Assembly: GCA_009602725.1 (NCBI GenBank)
Contig: WELB01000043.1
Location: 293,521-357,520, forward strand
DNA: 64,000 bases
Direction of reading: 5' to 3'
From: Spirogloea muscicola
Taxonomy: Eukaryota > Streptophyta > Zygnematophyceae > Spirogloeales > Spirogloeaceae
Of this stretch, positions 29,160 to 44,580 are shown in pieces (the first letter of the stretch is position 1; each line of letters opens with the position of its first letter). The position numbers and the translations under genes were made by a program. The notes under the pieces are model-generated. The model was not told where the DNA came from and ran no database searches. It was given only the letters and a program-made list of their open reading frames with translations.

Positions 29160-29229
29160 CCGCGGGCCCCGTCGCCATTGCCGCCGCCGCCGCCGCCGCC
29201 ATTGCCGCCGCCGCCGCCGCCGCCGCCAT

Positions 29230-29915
29230 GGCGCCTGGCACCGGGCGCAAGGTGACGAGCTAGGGCGCCTCGGCTCTCTAGAAGCACTAAACCCCAACCC
29301 CCCCGGGGGGCTGGAGGAAATCCAAGGCTGCCGTCGGATCTGCCGAGATCAAGGGTACAGGGGTGGTCGGCCTCCACGACACGTGGCCGGCGCTAGCTGC
29401 CCAACAAGTGGCGCGCCTGCCATCCGTGCCGTTATCCCGCCGTTTCGGCGCTAATTCATTTGCGTGGTGTTAACGTCTGGAAAATTAAAAGGCGGAATAA
29501 CAGCGACAGGGAGCTTCGTGCCCTGAGCCCGTGGGTATTGACATTTCCGATAAATCATTAGTATCCAGAATGTTAGGCGTCGTAACCGCCGCCGTAACGG
29601 GCTCACCAACCGGGGGGGGCCTTGGCTGGTCGCGCAACCGCCATGGCCAGGCCGGGCCAGCCGTGCCCCACTCCGCAGCTCGCCCCCGAGCTTCAAACCC
29701 TAACCCTAAACCCCGAGCTCCGCCTCATCGGCGGCCGCTGCCAGGGCCGCGCGAGGAGTGCCGCGCTCGGCGGCGGCGGCGGCGGCGGGATGCGGCGGCG
29801 GCGGTGGCGGCCCCGTGCGGCCGCGAGGCTGCGCCAACCCTAGGCCCTAAACCAGTTGCCTCATCTCAAACCCTAAACGCAACGGCAGCGCAGTGAGGTC
29901 CCGGTCAGCTCCGCC
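29230..29915. promoter_or_regulatory. Upstream region of the OSCA gene with telomere-like patches
   Basis: Contains GC-rich sequence, then AAACCCTAACCCTAAACC at about 29696-29713 and a second patch with AACCCTAGGCCCTAAACC and AAACCCTAAAC near 29835-29880, just ahead of the ATG at 29916. A (GGC)n run lies at 29770-29810. In land plants, telo-box motifs (AAACCCTAA) occur in promoters and 5' UTRs of translation genes; a regulatory role here is inference. 29300-29640 has no gene. Confidence 0.45.
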
Positions 29916-32900
29916 ATGGGGTCCGGCCTCGGGGAGCTCGGCATCTCGGCGGCCATCAACATCGGCGTCGTCCTGGCCTTCTTCGCCGCCTACTCGGTGG
30001 CTCGCCGCCAGCCCATCAATGCGCGCATCTACTACAGCAAGTGGTTCGTCAAGGACCCCAAGGTGCCCACTTTGACGGCCTTTCCCCATTAGCCGGGACG
30101 ACAGCCGAACGGATGTTAGAGTGATTGACAAAACAAGCAGGCCCCCTTTCTGGGCGCTATCACTTGGCCTCCCCCCGCCCCCCCCCCCCCCTTTCCCATT
30201 CTCTGCTCCTGCCCCCTTTCCTTCATAGCCATTACTGCACGTCTCAACTCCAGTGCATTTCCGCAGCCACTTTGCTTTACATCTCTCTTTTCCGCCCTCC
30301 ACCCTCCCTCCTGCCTGCCCCTTGTTGCACTCGCTCCTCCCTTCATACTTCTGCACCGCCCCTCTGCATAGGCATTCGGGAATTTTCTTGATTGAAAGCT
30401 TAATCCTTTTAATGTCAATGTCTTTTGTGCTTATGTAACTTGCGGTAAGTATGACTTCCTTAGTGTCCTCTGTCTATTGTGATGGTATGATGGGGCTGTT
30501 ATTTGCTCAACAAGGCCAGAGCAGCAGCATGACTTCTTCTGCCCGTGCCCAATTGGCCTCGCTGCTGAGTCTGTCACTGAATGTGCCAGGCTGCACGGCG
30601 GCTGGAGGGGCGTGGGGAGGGCAGCGGCGGCGGCGGCGGCGGCAGCAAGCACGTGGAGCTGGACGTCACGTCGTACCTGCACGCCGCCGACTGGCTGAAG
30701 AAGGCGTTGTCCATGCCCGAGGACGAGCTGCTCGAGCACGCCGGCCTGGACGCTGTTGTCTTCCTCCGCTTCTTCCTCCTCGGGTACACCCTGGCTCTCT
30801 CCCAGCTACGCCTCCCCCACTTGTCAGTCGCAATATTGTTGAATTCGATCCATTCATCTCTAGTCTCATTGATCTGTGCTGTCCTTCACCTGCCCCGCAG
30901 GCTGAAGATCTTCGTACCGATCGCATTTGCGGGCCTGGTGGTGCTCGTCCCGATCAACGAGACGGACAACTTCTTGCCCGAGCTCGCGATCCAGAATGCC
31001 AACTCCAACTTCACATATACCAACATTGACCGCCTCTCCGTCGCCAACGTGCACGACGGCTCCGACAGGTCCTTCGGGCTTGCCATGCCCTTTCCCTCGT
31101 TTCCGCCTTCCTTCTTTGCCCCTTACCTTGAGTAGGCAGCAGCCTTCCGCCCTCCTCTCTCTCTCTCTCCACCTCTTTCTGTCTTCTGCACCCCTCCCCC
31201 TCTCTCCCTACCGCCTTTGTATGGCGATGTCCTCTCTCCACCCACTCGATTAGCGGCCTTTATGTGTAGACCCGTGGTTACTGAGCGGGTCAATTGGCAG
31301 TGAGCAATGTACGTAATCAGATGTGCTTGCATTACTTAGTCACTTTGACCTTTGATTCTTTTTGATTCACGAAAGTGATCCTTCAGGCAGCCCCTCACAA
31401 AGTCCTTCCCCCTCCACCCCACCTGAACCCCAACACCACAGGTTGTGGGCGCATGTGCTCTTCACGTGGGTGTTCTCTGCGTGGGTGTGGCTCATGCTTT
31501 GGCTCGAGTACCACACTATCACGGGGATGCGCCTCGACTACTTGGCCGCGCAAAAGAGCCGCCCGGACCAGTACACGGTGCGCCCCACAGTCACCGATCG
31601 CCTCCTCCTACTGTGACTGTCCGGCCTCTGGTCATGGCAGGCATGGAGGTGTGAGCTGAGGTGTGGAAGGATGATGTCAAACAAGAAGATCCATATCCTC
31701 GTCTGGTGCTGCACCTTGGCCATCGCAGTCGACCGCTGGCCGACAAGGCCGCCGCTGAGGACCACTGGCCCCATTGTCACAGGTCCTGGTGCGGCAGGTG
31801 CCGCCGGACCCGCACGAGACGGTGTCGTGGCACGTCCAGCACTTCTTCCGCGTCAACCACCCGGACCACTACCTTCTCCACCAGGTCTGCACTTCCAGGC
31901 TTCGCTGCCGCTATCACCCCTCTCTCCACCACCTTCCCCTCCGCCCCCCTGCCTTTTCTATTGGAGTTTTATGATTGCAAGTTTTTGTATGCTTGAGATG
32001 TTTTTATTGTTCTTTGAAACTGTGCTTATGACTATGTTCGTTATCATAGTGAGTATGGGGTTTACGACAGACAGAGAGTCGAGCAGCTTATCACTTTTCC
32101 CATCATCCACCTTCTCTTCTTCCTCGTCCTTTTCAGCGTCCTCTCGCCTCCTTGCTTGCAATCCCACTCCTTTATATTGTATGCAGCCCCCTACCTGCTT
32201 CTTATTCCTCCTTCCTGCCTCACTGAAGACTTCCTCCTATACATGTCGCCATTTCCAACATCCCTTTGAGGCCTCACTGGGGCACTGCTGTGCTGGTGCG
32301 GTCGTGGGGCCGCTGGACAGCCAGTGCTCAACGCAATCAAGCTGCAGAAGCTGATCACACAGTGGGAGTGGACGAGCAATAAGCTGCGGGCGCTGGAGGC
32401 GCGCGCTGAGAAACGCAAGGGTCAGCGTCCGACGCACAGGGTGTGCCTCATACCTGCACCTTCTACCTCTCCCCTACCTCGGCCTCCCTCCATTCCTCCG
32501 CTAGTTGGCACTGGCGTTGGCTGAAGCTGCTGCGCTGCTCTTCTCCTTGATGCGTTTGTCTTAGCTCCACCTAGTACACCCATTAACAGTCCAACGGTGT
32601 GTTCGTGCTGTTAGCTCCTCTCTTCAATCTGCCTTTGTCAAAGAGCTGTCTTTCCTGGACGCTGCTGCCGATGACTGTCGCGCCGCAGACTGGGCCCTGC
32701 GGATGCTGCGGCGCGCGGGTGGACTCCATCGACTTCTACAACGAGAAGCTTGACAAGCTCGATCCGCAGGTCCACCACAGTGGCCGGGCCTGACCATGAC
32801 TGGCAGCCCTGGCATAGCCCGCCTGCGCTTGTGCTTCAGATTACAAGAAGGCGTGAAGGCCAAGCTTCTAGTTATACAGATGTACATAAGAGGAGCTAAG

Positions 32901-35900
32901 CTAGGATATGGATTGAGCAGCGCCATCTAAGTTTCACAGTCTAGGGGTCGACGCTTGCAGCATGCTGATATTGGCTTGCGACATATTGGCAGATTTCGGT
33001 GGAGCGCGCGCGTGTGCTCAAGGACCCGCGCGCGGTCGTGACCGCCGCGTTTGTGAGCTTCCGCACGCGGTGGGGCGCCGCGGTGGCTGCGCAGACCCAG
33101 CAGTGCCGCGACTCCACGCGCTGGATCACAGGTGCATCAAGACATTGCTTTCTCTACTGTGGTATTGTGTGAACGGCCGCTCGACTTGCAGCAAAGCTCA
33201 TGTTCTTACTGAATGATCTGGACAAGTCTATCTAAATGCTTAATTGATGAACCTTAATCAACATAATTGTCATGGTGCTGCTTTATCAAATGCCATGCTC
33301 CTCCTCCTCCGCTCCCCTCCATTGTTCTCCTTCCCTCCCTCCTCTGGTCTCCTCTTGTCCTTCCTGACCCACATCTTCTTCGTCGTCTTCTTCTAATCCC
33401 CACCCAACTCGCAGCCCATAAACCCCACTTCGACTCATCGCCCCCTCCCCCCCCCTTCCCACACACGTACACTTCTACTTGTATAAATAGAGAGCGTATG
33501 GGCACAAATATTTTCTGCATCCTTACCTTAATTGCCAATCTTATCTCCTGCTCCACCCCGCTTGCCTCCTCCTCCTCCCCTCCACACTTGCAGAGTGGGC
33601 GCCGGAGCCGCGGGACGTGCATTGGGCGAACCTGCCAGTGAACTACTTGTCGCTCAACATGCGGCGGCTGGGTGCGGCGGCCGCCGTCTTCGGCCTTGTG
33701 TTCTTCTTCATGATCCCCATCACATTCGTGCAGTCGCTCGCCAACCTCGACAGCATCGAGAAGACCGTTCCGTGGCTCAAGCCCATCATTGACATGTGCA
33801 GCTAACCCCCTCCTCCCTCTTATCTCTGACTGCTTTCTCAACGAGCTCCAGAGGTGCTTGTAGGTACCTAACAGGCCCTTCGGAGCTAATTAAGCCTCCA
33901 TATCAGATGGCCATGCTCTAATACAACAATCTTGCCCTACAATCTGGCACTTTAGTAGTTAACGGCTTAGTGCCGACCTTCAAGATTGTGTACAGGGGCT
34001 ACTGAGTCTGTCAAGTTGCAGACCTTGGCTAGCGGTACTTAGAGCAGCGCTCCACTGTAACCAAGATGAGGTACAATTGATACAATTGGAAATCAGACCC
34101 ATTTTAAGTGACATGCATGCATGTTGTCGCAGCGGCTTCATCAAGAACCTGCTGCAAGGCTTCCTGCCGGGCCTGGCACTCCTGCTCTTCCTCCAGTTCC
34201 TGCCGAACCTACTCATCACTCTTTCGCGCCTCGAGGGCTGGATCAGCAACTCTGTCATCGAGCGTAAGGCTGCGGGCAAGTACTACTACTTCATGGTCGT
34301 CAATGTGTTCTTCGGCAACGTCATCACTGGCTCGCTTTTCGAGCAACTAAAGAGCATCATCAACAAGCCCACAAGGTGTTTACCAGCGTGTCCCGAGCAT
34401 GACTTGACCAGCATGTCAACCTTGGCCCAAGTCCTCATGCTTGCTCCGGTGTAGTTCCTGCAGGGTTTTAAAACTTAGGGGTTCTGCCTCCATCAGCCTT
34501 TTATTAGAGCGTTGAGCTCGTATTTGTGAATGCTGGACTGTCAAGGTAGATATTGCTTAGCAAATTTCATGCTCGGGTCATTGATCACAATTGGAATGTC
34601 AGAGACTCCCACATGACCTTCTATTAGCAGCCTTGCATGAGGCTCTCGCAAAAACTGTTCCACTTTGAGCAGCCGCTGGAAGCTCTCACCACTATGCCTT
34701 ACTCTCCCCCTTTGTCGCTGGTGCTCACGTCTTCCTCCCTCTCCTGTGTGCCCTTGGTGTCACAGCATTCCAACGCTCTTTGGAAACAGCATCCCGACCA
34801 AGGCAACGTTCTTCATGACGTTCCTCATGGTGCAAGGGTGGGCGGTGCTGTCGTCCGAGATCCTGCGCCTCTACCCATTGCTGATCTACCACCTCCGATC
34901 TCTGCTGCTCGTCAAGACTGAGAAGGATCGCTACAAGGCCATGAAGCTCCAGGGCGTCTCCTATGTCCAGGCCAGCCCCTCCACCAGGAGTTTATGCCAC
35001 TCAGGCGCTCGTCAGTGGCCAGCGCCGGCCTCATTGTCATGATGCTTCTAGTCTCGCATCCTCAAGTTTTGTAGGAGCCTTTCTTCAGAGAGCTAATGGT
35101 CAGGCTTGACAAGGTAATACTGACGCTAACTACTGACATCGGAGGTCTGGCACTCTGCTTTCGTCGACTAACAGGTGTGGCCGCAGCTTGAGTTATACTT
35201 TCTTCTGGGCCTCGTGTACTGCGTGATTGCGCCGCTGCTTGTGCCCTTCCTCATCGTCTTCTTCGCATTTGGTTACCTCGTCTACCGCAATCAGGTCAAT
35301 AAACATGGCCTTTTCGCCATCCGCGCCACCTGCTCCAGCTACTGTTGCAGATTAATTTTGCTTGCAGAGCCGCCTGCGATTTCTTGATACATTCTCAATG
35401 ATTGAGGGTCCAGGGTTAAAGGCTAGGGATCTGAGTTTCTAAACAGATCAGGGACTGCAGACTGGGCCAGGTAGCACAATGAGGAATGTCTCTTGTCCAA
35501 GTGAGGGATGCCTGACCAGAAGGCGTGCCAGCACAAGGATCTTGCGCCCATTGATTTGTCATTATACAGTATAGCAGCCCAGATATGTAGAGGGGCAGCG
35601 TTGGGTTGACGAAGTCCAAGTTTGCCAAGGCTTGTGCACCCAGCTGTTGCGCAGAAGCTACAAATTCTACTGGGTCTCCTGATGCAATTACGTGGCCACG
35701 TCTTCTGGCACATGCCCAGGTGATCAATGTTTACGAGCCGAGTTATGAGAGCGCCGCATCATACTGGCCGCACATCCACGGCCGCCTCATTGCCGCGCAG
35801 GTGAGTGGGCGGCGTCTGCATGGGCCACCAGCCTGCAGCTACACCGTATTGCACTTCTTGTGTCGAGGGCAAGATGTGGCTGACATCCAACATAGATTTC

Positions 35901-36706
35901 ACATCACACTTGTCAGCCTTGAGTCCTGATTGCCATCAAGTGCGAGGCCTCGTTATTGCACAGGTGTGGATGAATTAGCATGATACTTAAGTGAAGGATG
36001 TGTCTCACTTCAGATAGGAAAGCCGTGGTTATACCCATGCATTCAACGAGGCGTGTGTTGTCCTTTTCGCGCAGGTCATCCAGCAGCTGACGCTCATTGG
36101 CCTGTTCTCCATCAAGAAGGCCAAGCTGCAGGGCCCGTTCCTCATCCCGCTGCCCATTCTCACGGTCCTCTTCCACTACGTATTTTGCAAGGGCGAGTAC
36201 GAGAATGCATTCCACCGGCTTGCCCTTGAGGTGAAGGCCACATTTCAGTAGTGTTCATGTGTGGAGTCAACCCTATAGTCTAATTAACAGGTTTGCACAT
36301 GGTAGTCTTGCCAGTATTGCAGTAGTTAAGTGCAGCTGCATGGTGGTGTCTATTGACTGCCCGGTTTGCATATTGGTCATATATGCAGGAGGCAATGAAG
36401 AAGGACACACTGGATGCGGCCAATGACTACCCGGTTGACGTACGGGCGTTCCTCGAGCATGCATACGAGAATCCTGCCCTCAAGGAGGCTGCAGCGGAGA
36501 GCGACGACGATGACGTAGACTACTGCGCCGAGGAGTCGGGGTCGGAGCAGTCTCGCCGAGCAGGGAAAGGTGGCGACTCCGACGCGGGGCGGAGGGAGGC
36601 GCAGAGGCTGGGCTTCACGGAGCCACCCCTGGTGCTTCTGAAACGGACGCCGCACTATGGCCACGAGAGCTCTGGCTCGGGCGCATCAGGACTTAATGAG
36701 GTGTAA
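29916..36706 (+). CDS. OSCA/CSC1-type mechanosensitive cation channel
   Basis: OSCA/CSC1 proteins are stretch- and hyperosmolality-gated, calcium-permeable channels of the TMEM63/anoctamin superfamily. Exons: 29916-30062, 30590-30783, 30901-31068, 31442-31577, 31783-31884, 32321-32440, 32689-32769, 32993-33131, 33594-33795, 34133-34375, 34766-about 34955, 35175-35293, 35720-35800, 36075-36230 and 36389-36706. Order of parts: N-terminal membrane helix, YYSKWFVKDPK, DWLKKALSMPEDELLEHAGLD, LKIFVPIAFAGLVVLVPIN, WVFSAWVWLMLWLEY, the cytosolic RNA-recognition-like loop (VLVRQVPPDPHETVSWHVQH to VSFRTRWGAAVAAQTQQ), EPRDVHWANLPVNYLSLNMR, then the pore-side helices with FLQFLPNLLI, YYYFMVVNVFFGNVITGS, IPTKATFFMTFLMVQGW and FYFLL-type PQLELYFLLGLVYCVIAPLL. 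An acidic tail ends in GLNEV. The exon ending near 34955 could instead end at 34970 with a GC donor. Several introns are long polypyrimidine tracts. Confidence 0.94.
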
Positions 36707-37381
36707 CAGATTGGGACACTAACTGTTGATCCTGATCTTACCTGCTTGGTTGCAGAAGCGATGCTTATACTTATATCTACCTAGACAAGGGTTACTTCCC
36801 TATCTTGCACCAAGAATCCCTTTGACAGGTCATGTAGCAGAGCGCAACTTCACTCAGAGGCTCTCATCAGTCGCAACCTCTATTCCTGTCATTAGTGGTT
36901 TGTAGCCATCCTTTTCAGTCACTTGACTGGTGGCAGTGTAGGAACATTGAACAAAAGGCCCATTCTTTGTCATCAAACACTTGGCAGGTTGTGAATACAT
37001 GCCTACTCCAGACATCCCAGTATCCCGATCAAAGCTGGTCCTCATTGCCTGTTGACGCCAGGCAGGTGCAAGTGGACAGCTCTACTCATGTCACCTACTC
37101 AACATTCGCATTCCTTAAGGACGAGAACACATACCAACTACGGCTGTTGAGCAGCGAGAAGCTGCTTGGCTTTGAAGAGCTGCTGCAAAAGTTATCTGAT
37201 TTTTACATTCACCTTCCCGATATATCTGAGTGTCTACAATGCTCAAGCACCACATAATAATACATGTAACGTGAAAGCATACAGCAATGGCTTTGCGCTA
37301 TTAATTTGGCGGCCAAGATGATTGAAAGGAGGTCTCTCTATCAAGAACTCAGAGGACACCTCCATGCCAATTGCTGCCCTA
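36707..37381. other. Intergenic between convergent OSCA and WBP11 genes
   Basis: The two genes end tail to tail 675 bases apart. The stretch should hold both 3' untranslated regions. A + frame at 36895-37257 reads fairly well (ELLQKLSDFYIHLPDISECL) but has no start context, splice support or known family, so it is not called as a gene. Confidence 0.4.
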
Positions 37382-40300
37382 CTATGACTCAAACGCCCCA
37401 AGCTCCTTCATCTCCTCCAAGAATGCCGAAAGGGTGTCATCCATGCTAGCAGGCCTGACAACTGGTGCAGCAGTCGAGGCAATGGATGGCACTGCTTTCT
37501 TCGTCTTGTTCATGCCCTCCCTCTTCACCCGGACAGAAGCAGGCACCTGCCAACGTATGCAGTCGCACAACAAGCAGTTATATTGCGGGACTGCAAGAGC
37601 AAGGGATATCCTAACAAGAGCCCTCAGAGCAACTGCTAGCTATGGAGCTTGGCCTTGATGGCAAAGCTATACTGGGACAAAGCTTGTGCACTTGAGCGCA
37701 GTTCATCACATAAGCTCACATAAATGGAGCCGTCTGCAACCAACTTGTGCTTTCTGATGCAAATCTAACTCCAAACCAATTGACCCAGGTCAAGAAATTA
37801 CCATGGCCGTGAGCTCAGGGGTATTCTGCGCCAGTGGCCGCTTGGCAACCGTCGGAGCGGCGACCTTCACAAACGAAGGCCTCGAGTGTGGTAGGTATGG
37901 CATTCCCCGCGGAGAACCTGAGTGATGTGGAGGTAAAGTCCGCATTCCCATTGGAGGTGGGCCCGGGGGTGGTCGCATCGTCTGCAGCGCTGGTGGGGGC
38001 CCTGGGGGAGGCCGCATGCCGACCAGCATGGATGGTGGTGGGCCTGGGGGCGGCCTCATGCCCCTCGGCGGTAAAGGTGGTGGCGGAGGCAGACCACCGG
38101 CTTGCGGTGACGACCGAGGCAGGTATGGCGGGAGGGGCGGAGGTGGCGGAGGCTGCACAGCCATGGAGTGTGGCAGAGAACCAGGTGTCGAGGGAAGCGG
38201 TGGGGGGAGAGGAGGAGGAGGAGGAGGAGGAGGAGGAGGAGGAGGGAGAGGAGCCTGTGACTGCATAGCTGCCGGAGGCGGCGGCGGCGGCGGCTGTGGT
38301 GGCGCGTGATGCTGCTCTGACGCAGGCGGCGCCGGCAGGGAGGGAGGGCTTGGCAGGCCGGTGGCGCCGGGGGCCCTGTCACTGTCGCGGCCGTTCTGGT
38401 TCTCGTCCTCCTCTTGCCCCTCGCTTGTCCCTGCACCATCATCTTCAACGATATGCCTTCTGCCTTCACTGTGGACTTGGAGACACTCGTCACCCAACTG
38501 GCTGTCTATGACTGCACCCTTGCCCTGTTTTGGCGGCAGCGGAGGCAAAGGTGGTGGCGGAGGTGCCGGAGGCGGTGGCAAGGTGGCATCAAAGGAGGCC
38601 TCAACAGCAGTGTGGCGACTCAGGGCTGCTTCCGGCAGTGGTGGTCGTGGGGGAGGGGGTGGGGGGATGAGGTGCAGAGGGAGGTCCGAGGGGAGGGGCG
38701 GCGGCCGTGGGGGAGGCGGTGGAGGTGGCGGCACAGGCACAGAGAGTTCAATGTTGGGCAAAGGGGGGGCGAGCGGAAGCGGCGGCGGTGGCGGCGGAGG
38801 CGGCGGTGGAGGCGGCGGCGGCTGCAGCGGCTCTGCAGCGCCTTCTCCCTCCTCATCGTTCTCCTCGTTCGGTTCTGTGTCGGGCTTCGAAGCCGAGCTC
38901 CTGGGGCCTGCTGAAGGACAAGCCATGTCCCCCACTGACTCGGTCAGAAACTGCTGAGTCGAGCAGTCAAGTCGAGCTCTTGACAGTCCTTCCAAGGCTG
39001 GAGGCACCAGGTACAAGGTTTCTGCTGAAGCTATTGGACACGTGTATGGAATACCTGTAAGTTGATTACTACTGACTCACGTCACTGGATACTTACAGCA
39101 GTCCCAACATGCCTTGGACCAGCAGTCTCATCATCCTATATATGAGACTTGCCAGGTGACCATGACGACAGACGCATGGCTTCCTCAGCAAACATGCTCC
39201 TCGGTACCTCGATAATTACTCTTCTTGCTTGCCAATCCCAGTTGGCTGCCAGTCTCACCTGCAGAGGCACTGGTATGAAACATTGCCGCCTTTCCTGGCG
39301 GCGGGGCCCCAGTGGGATTCAATGTAGGATGGTAGTACACGGAGTCCTGAAATGGTCGGGCTTCAAAAAGGTTCAGGGTTTAGGAGAGAGTCAAGATGCT
39401 ATGATTCAGGTAGTATTGCAATGAATGTGGCATCCTCCTCAACAAGCTCTTAACTGTTCCACTCACGCAAAATAGCCCAACAGTCTCATCCGTCAAAGCT
39501 GATTTGGTCAAGACTGGACGTCTACAAAGCAATTCCAAATCTAGTGCTGCCTTTACCTCTGGCCTTGGGTTCCGCAGTTGCTCGCTAGAAGGCCTCCTGG
39601 CCGGAGTTGGTAGGTGACTGCATGCATGACACCAAGTCTGCATCATTCACAGTCCAGTCTCTTGCACTGGCGAACGATTGCCTAGCCAACCAAACAAACT
39701 CAAACCAAGCAGCTTGCGAGACCCCTAGACAGGAAGAAAGTGAGACGGCATCGAGGGTGGTGGTGAACCAAGGAGCAGTAGTACCTGAACATAATCGGCT
39801 CTTCGCCCTTTTCTCTTGCCTTCTCTTCGTACTCCTGGCAGCACAAAAGCAGAAAAGTGCACAAAACACAGTCAGCAACTAAGAACGTTGATGGTCATCT
39901 GAGTGACATTGACAGCAGAAGCGCGTGACGTAACGAGCCTTTCCTAAGGTACTTGGAGTCGAGCTAGTAAACAATGAGATCGACTGCAGGCTGCAAGGAG
40001 CCTGAGCAGACCTTGCGCTTCTTGATGACGAGATTCAAGGTGTCCTCCAGCTGCCGCTTCTTGTGCCGCCTGGTCTTGTCCAGAGCACCCTCAGCCTCTG
40101 CACAGCGCGGAGCTCGATGCGCAGAAGGACTTAGCAGACTATAGTCGCACTCCATGAGTCCAGACGCGTGTACTGAATAACCATTATTGGCTTGACTGCT
40201 CTTGCAAAAGAACGATGGGGCGAGGTATCGCTCGGCTGTGAAGCATCTCCAGAGTACAGTTCCACAAACTGAACACTATCCACGTCCCCTATGAAGCTCC

Positions 40301-40634
40301 GGTGCTTGTCAGTCGTCGGCGAAGCTACAAGAGCTTACTCATTGACTCGAGCTTGAAAATCTGCTCGCGGAGCGCCTCGGGGTCGCGCTTGAGGATGCCG
40401 ACCTCGCGGACCTTCTTGCGCTCCTTCTTGTTCTGCAAAGGGGCGGCGTCTCTGGAGGTCAAGGCGCAGCTAACGGTGGCCATCGAAGCGGCCGCGGAAG
40501 CTCGATAATGCACTGAGAGGCGGTGGTGGCGGCAGCGGCGGCGGCTCGCTCACCCGCTTGAGCTCCTTCTTGCGCTGGTCCTTGCGGAAGGCGTCCGTGG
40601 GGTTCATGACCTTGCCGCCCTTGGTGGTCTTCAT
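37382..40634 (-). CDS. WBP11: WBP11-type proline-rich splicing factor
   Basis: WBP11 (SIPP1/Npw38BP) is a nuclear pre-mRNA splicing protein that binds WW domains and PP1. Exons: 40554-40634 (start [20 protein letters not shown]), 40339-40432, 40012-40097, 39785-39834, 39557-39617, 39259-39346, a short uncertain one near 39090-39140, a large one from about 38960 to 37802, and 37382-37546. The plant form is clear from [40 protein letters not shown] and [16 protein letters not shown]. The large exon is proline-rich with many PPPPP runs and repeats of MRPPPGPPP, the WW- and PP1-binding type region, after an acidic part. The C-terminus [10 protein letters not shown] then [20 protein letters not shown] matches the family's conserved end. 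It is divergent from the CKS exon, with starts 130 bases apart. Confidence 0.93.
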
Positions 40635-40716
40635 GGCGGCGGCGGCGGCGGCAGTGCCGCCAGACGGTTGGCGGCGCGGTCCGCTAGATGAACGCAGCAG
40701 GAATGACGGCGCGGGC

Positions 40717-40754
<38 letters not shown>

Positions 40755-40763
40755 TCCGGAGAC
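40635..40763. promoter_or_regulatory. Shared promoter of WBP11 (-) and CKS (+), 129 bases
   Basis: Two start codons point away from each other with 129 bases between. The space holds GGC repeats on the WBP11 side and a (GCC)n run of about 40 bases at 40718-40755 on the CKS side. No TATA-like box is seen. Both transcripts must start within this space or inside it overlap; this is inference from the start positions. Confidence 0.6.
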
Positions 40764-40817
40764 GATGCCGAGCATTCAGTACTCGGAGAAGTACTTTGAC
40801 GACACGTACGAGTACCG
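40764..40817 (+). CDS. First exon of CKS (cyclin-dependent kinase regulatory subunit), rest missing
   Basis: The exon encodes [18 protein letters not shown] and ends in a good donor (TACCG|GTGAGG). This is the N-terminus of plant CKS1, a small protein of about 90 residues that binds cyclin-dependent kinases in cell-cycle control. The next part of the protein (which should continue with His-Val and later contain the HxPEPHILLFRR motif) is not found downstream. A single undetermined base lies at 41014 and DPM1 starts at 41109, so the remaining exons were probably lost at an assembly joint. A genuine remnant left by rearrangement is the alternative. Confidence 0.85.
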
Positions 40818-41013
40818 GTGAGGCCCTCTGCCGCCGCCACTGCCGCCGCCGCCGCTGCCAGCTGGCCCGCGGGGCCCCCGGCGCTGGCCGTGAGCTCCGC
40901 ACTGCTGGCCGTAAGACGGATGTCGGCCGCGGGCCATCTCGGCCAGCCGCCGCATTGCGCGGCGTGGCCCTCGAGCTGGCCTCCCCCGAGAAGAGCAGCG
41001 CAGGGTGCCGCTG

Positions 41014-41014
41014 N
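41014..41014. other. Single-base assembly gap between CKS and DPM1
   Basis: One undetermined base inside GC-rich repeat sequence. The CKS gene on its left has no later exons and DPM1 begins about 95 bases to its right. Confidence 0.7.
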
Positions 41015-41108
41015 CGGCGCGTTGGCGACGACGGCCGCGGCGGCGGCGGAGACGGCGGCGACGGCGGCCGCGTTGCCAGCGGCAGGGACCGCGGAGAGCC
41101 CTCCTCGC

Positions 41109-44096
<2,988 letters not shown>

Positions 44097-44580
44097 TAGA
44101 GCATTGTGAGGTTTGTACCTGCTGCACATGAGATGCGCGGCTTAGTTGCGCAGAATTTAAGGTGTAATAAACTACCCGATACTGAGGGGCACACAAGCGT
44201 TTATCAAGAACAGATGGTAGTGAGCAAGTCTCTTCGAAGTAATTAAGATCTTCTAGGAGCTCCTGAGGGCTGTCTAGCAGGTTCCAGTAATGTCATATTC
44301 TCACAAGCTAGCTGTAGCTCATGAGATGATGGCGCATTAACAAGCCAAGGGTCACAAGAGTGTCAATTTCAAATTTTGTAGTGAGCTTCTCTAGCCAGAA
44401 GGCAAGGTATCTGTACACCTTCACATCACACATCCGTACAGCACGAATGTCCTGCAAATGGGCCTTGAGTTCGCTGATTTGTGCATGTCCAAGTCCAGTA
44501 GCACATTATACAGATGGCAGCTTGTGGGTGGATAACGGCTGCATGGGCTTTGGTATGTGATCCAACCCTGTCTTCTATGA
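44097..44580. other. Intergenic, 3' side of DPM1
   Basis: Ordinary composition with no coding signal on either strand; it probably starts with the DPM1 3' untranslated region. Confidence 0.5.

Noticed and set aside
30451-31029. 192-residue + frame across OSCA exons 2 and 3
   Set aside because: Wrong frame for the OSCA protein and it reads through two introns.
38200-38260. GGA repeat array considered as a CRISPR-like or satellite array
   Set aside because: It is the reverse complement of poly-proline codons inside the WBP11 exon; no spacers exist.
37834-38957. Long glycine-rich + frames opposite the WBP11 proline-rich exon
   Set aside because: They are the complement of CCX proline codons and vanish outside the repeat; WBP11 on the minus strand is certain.
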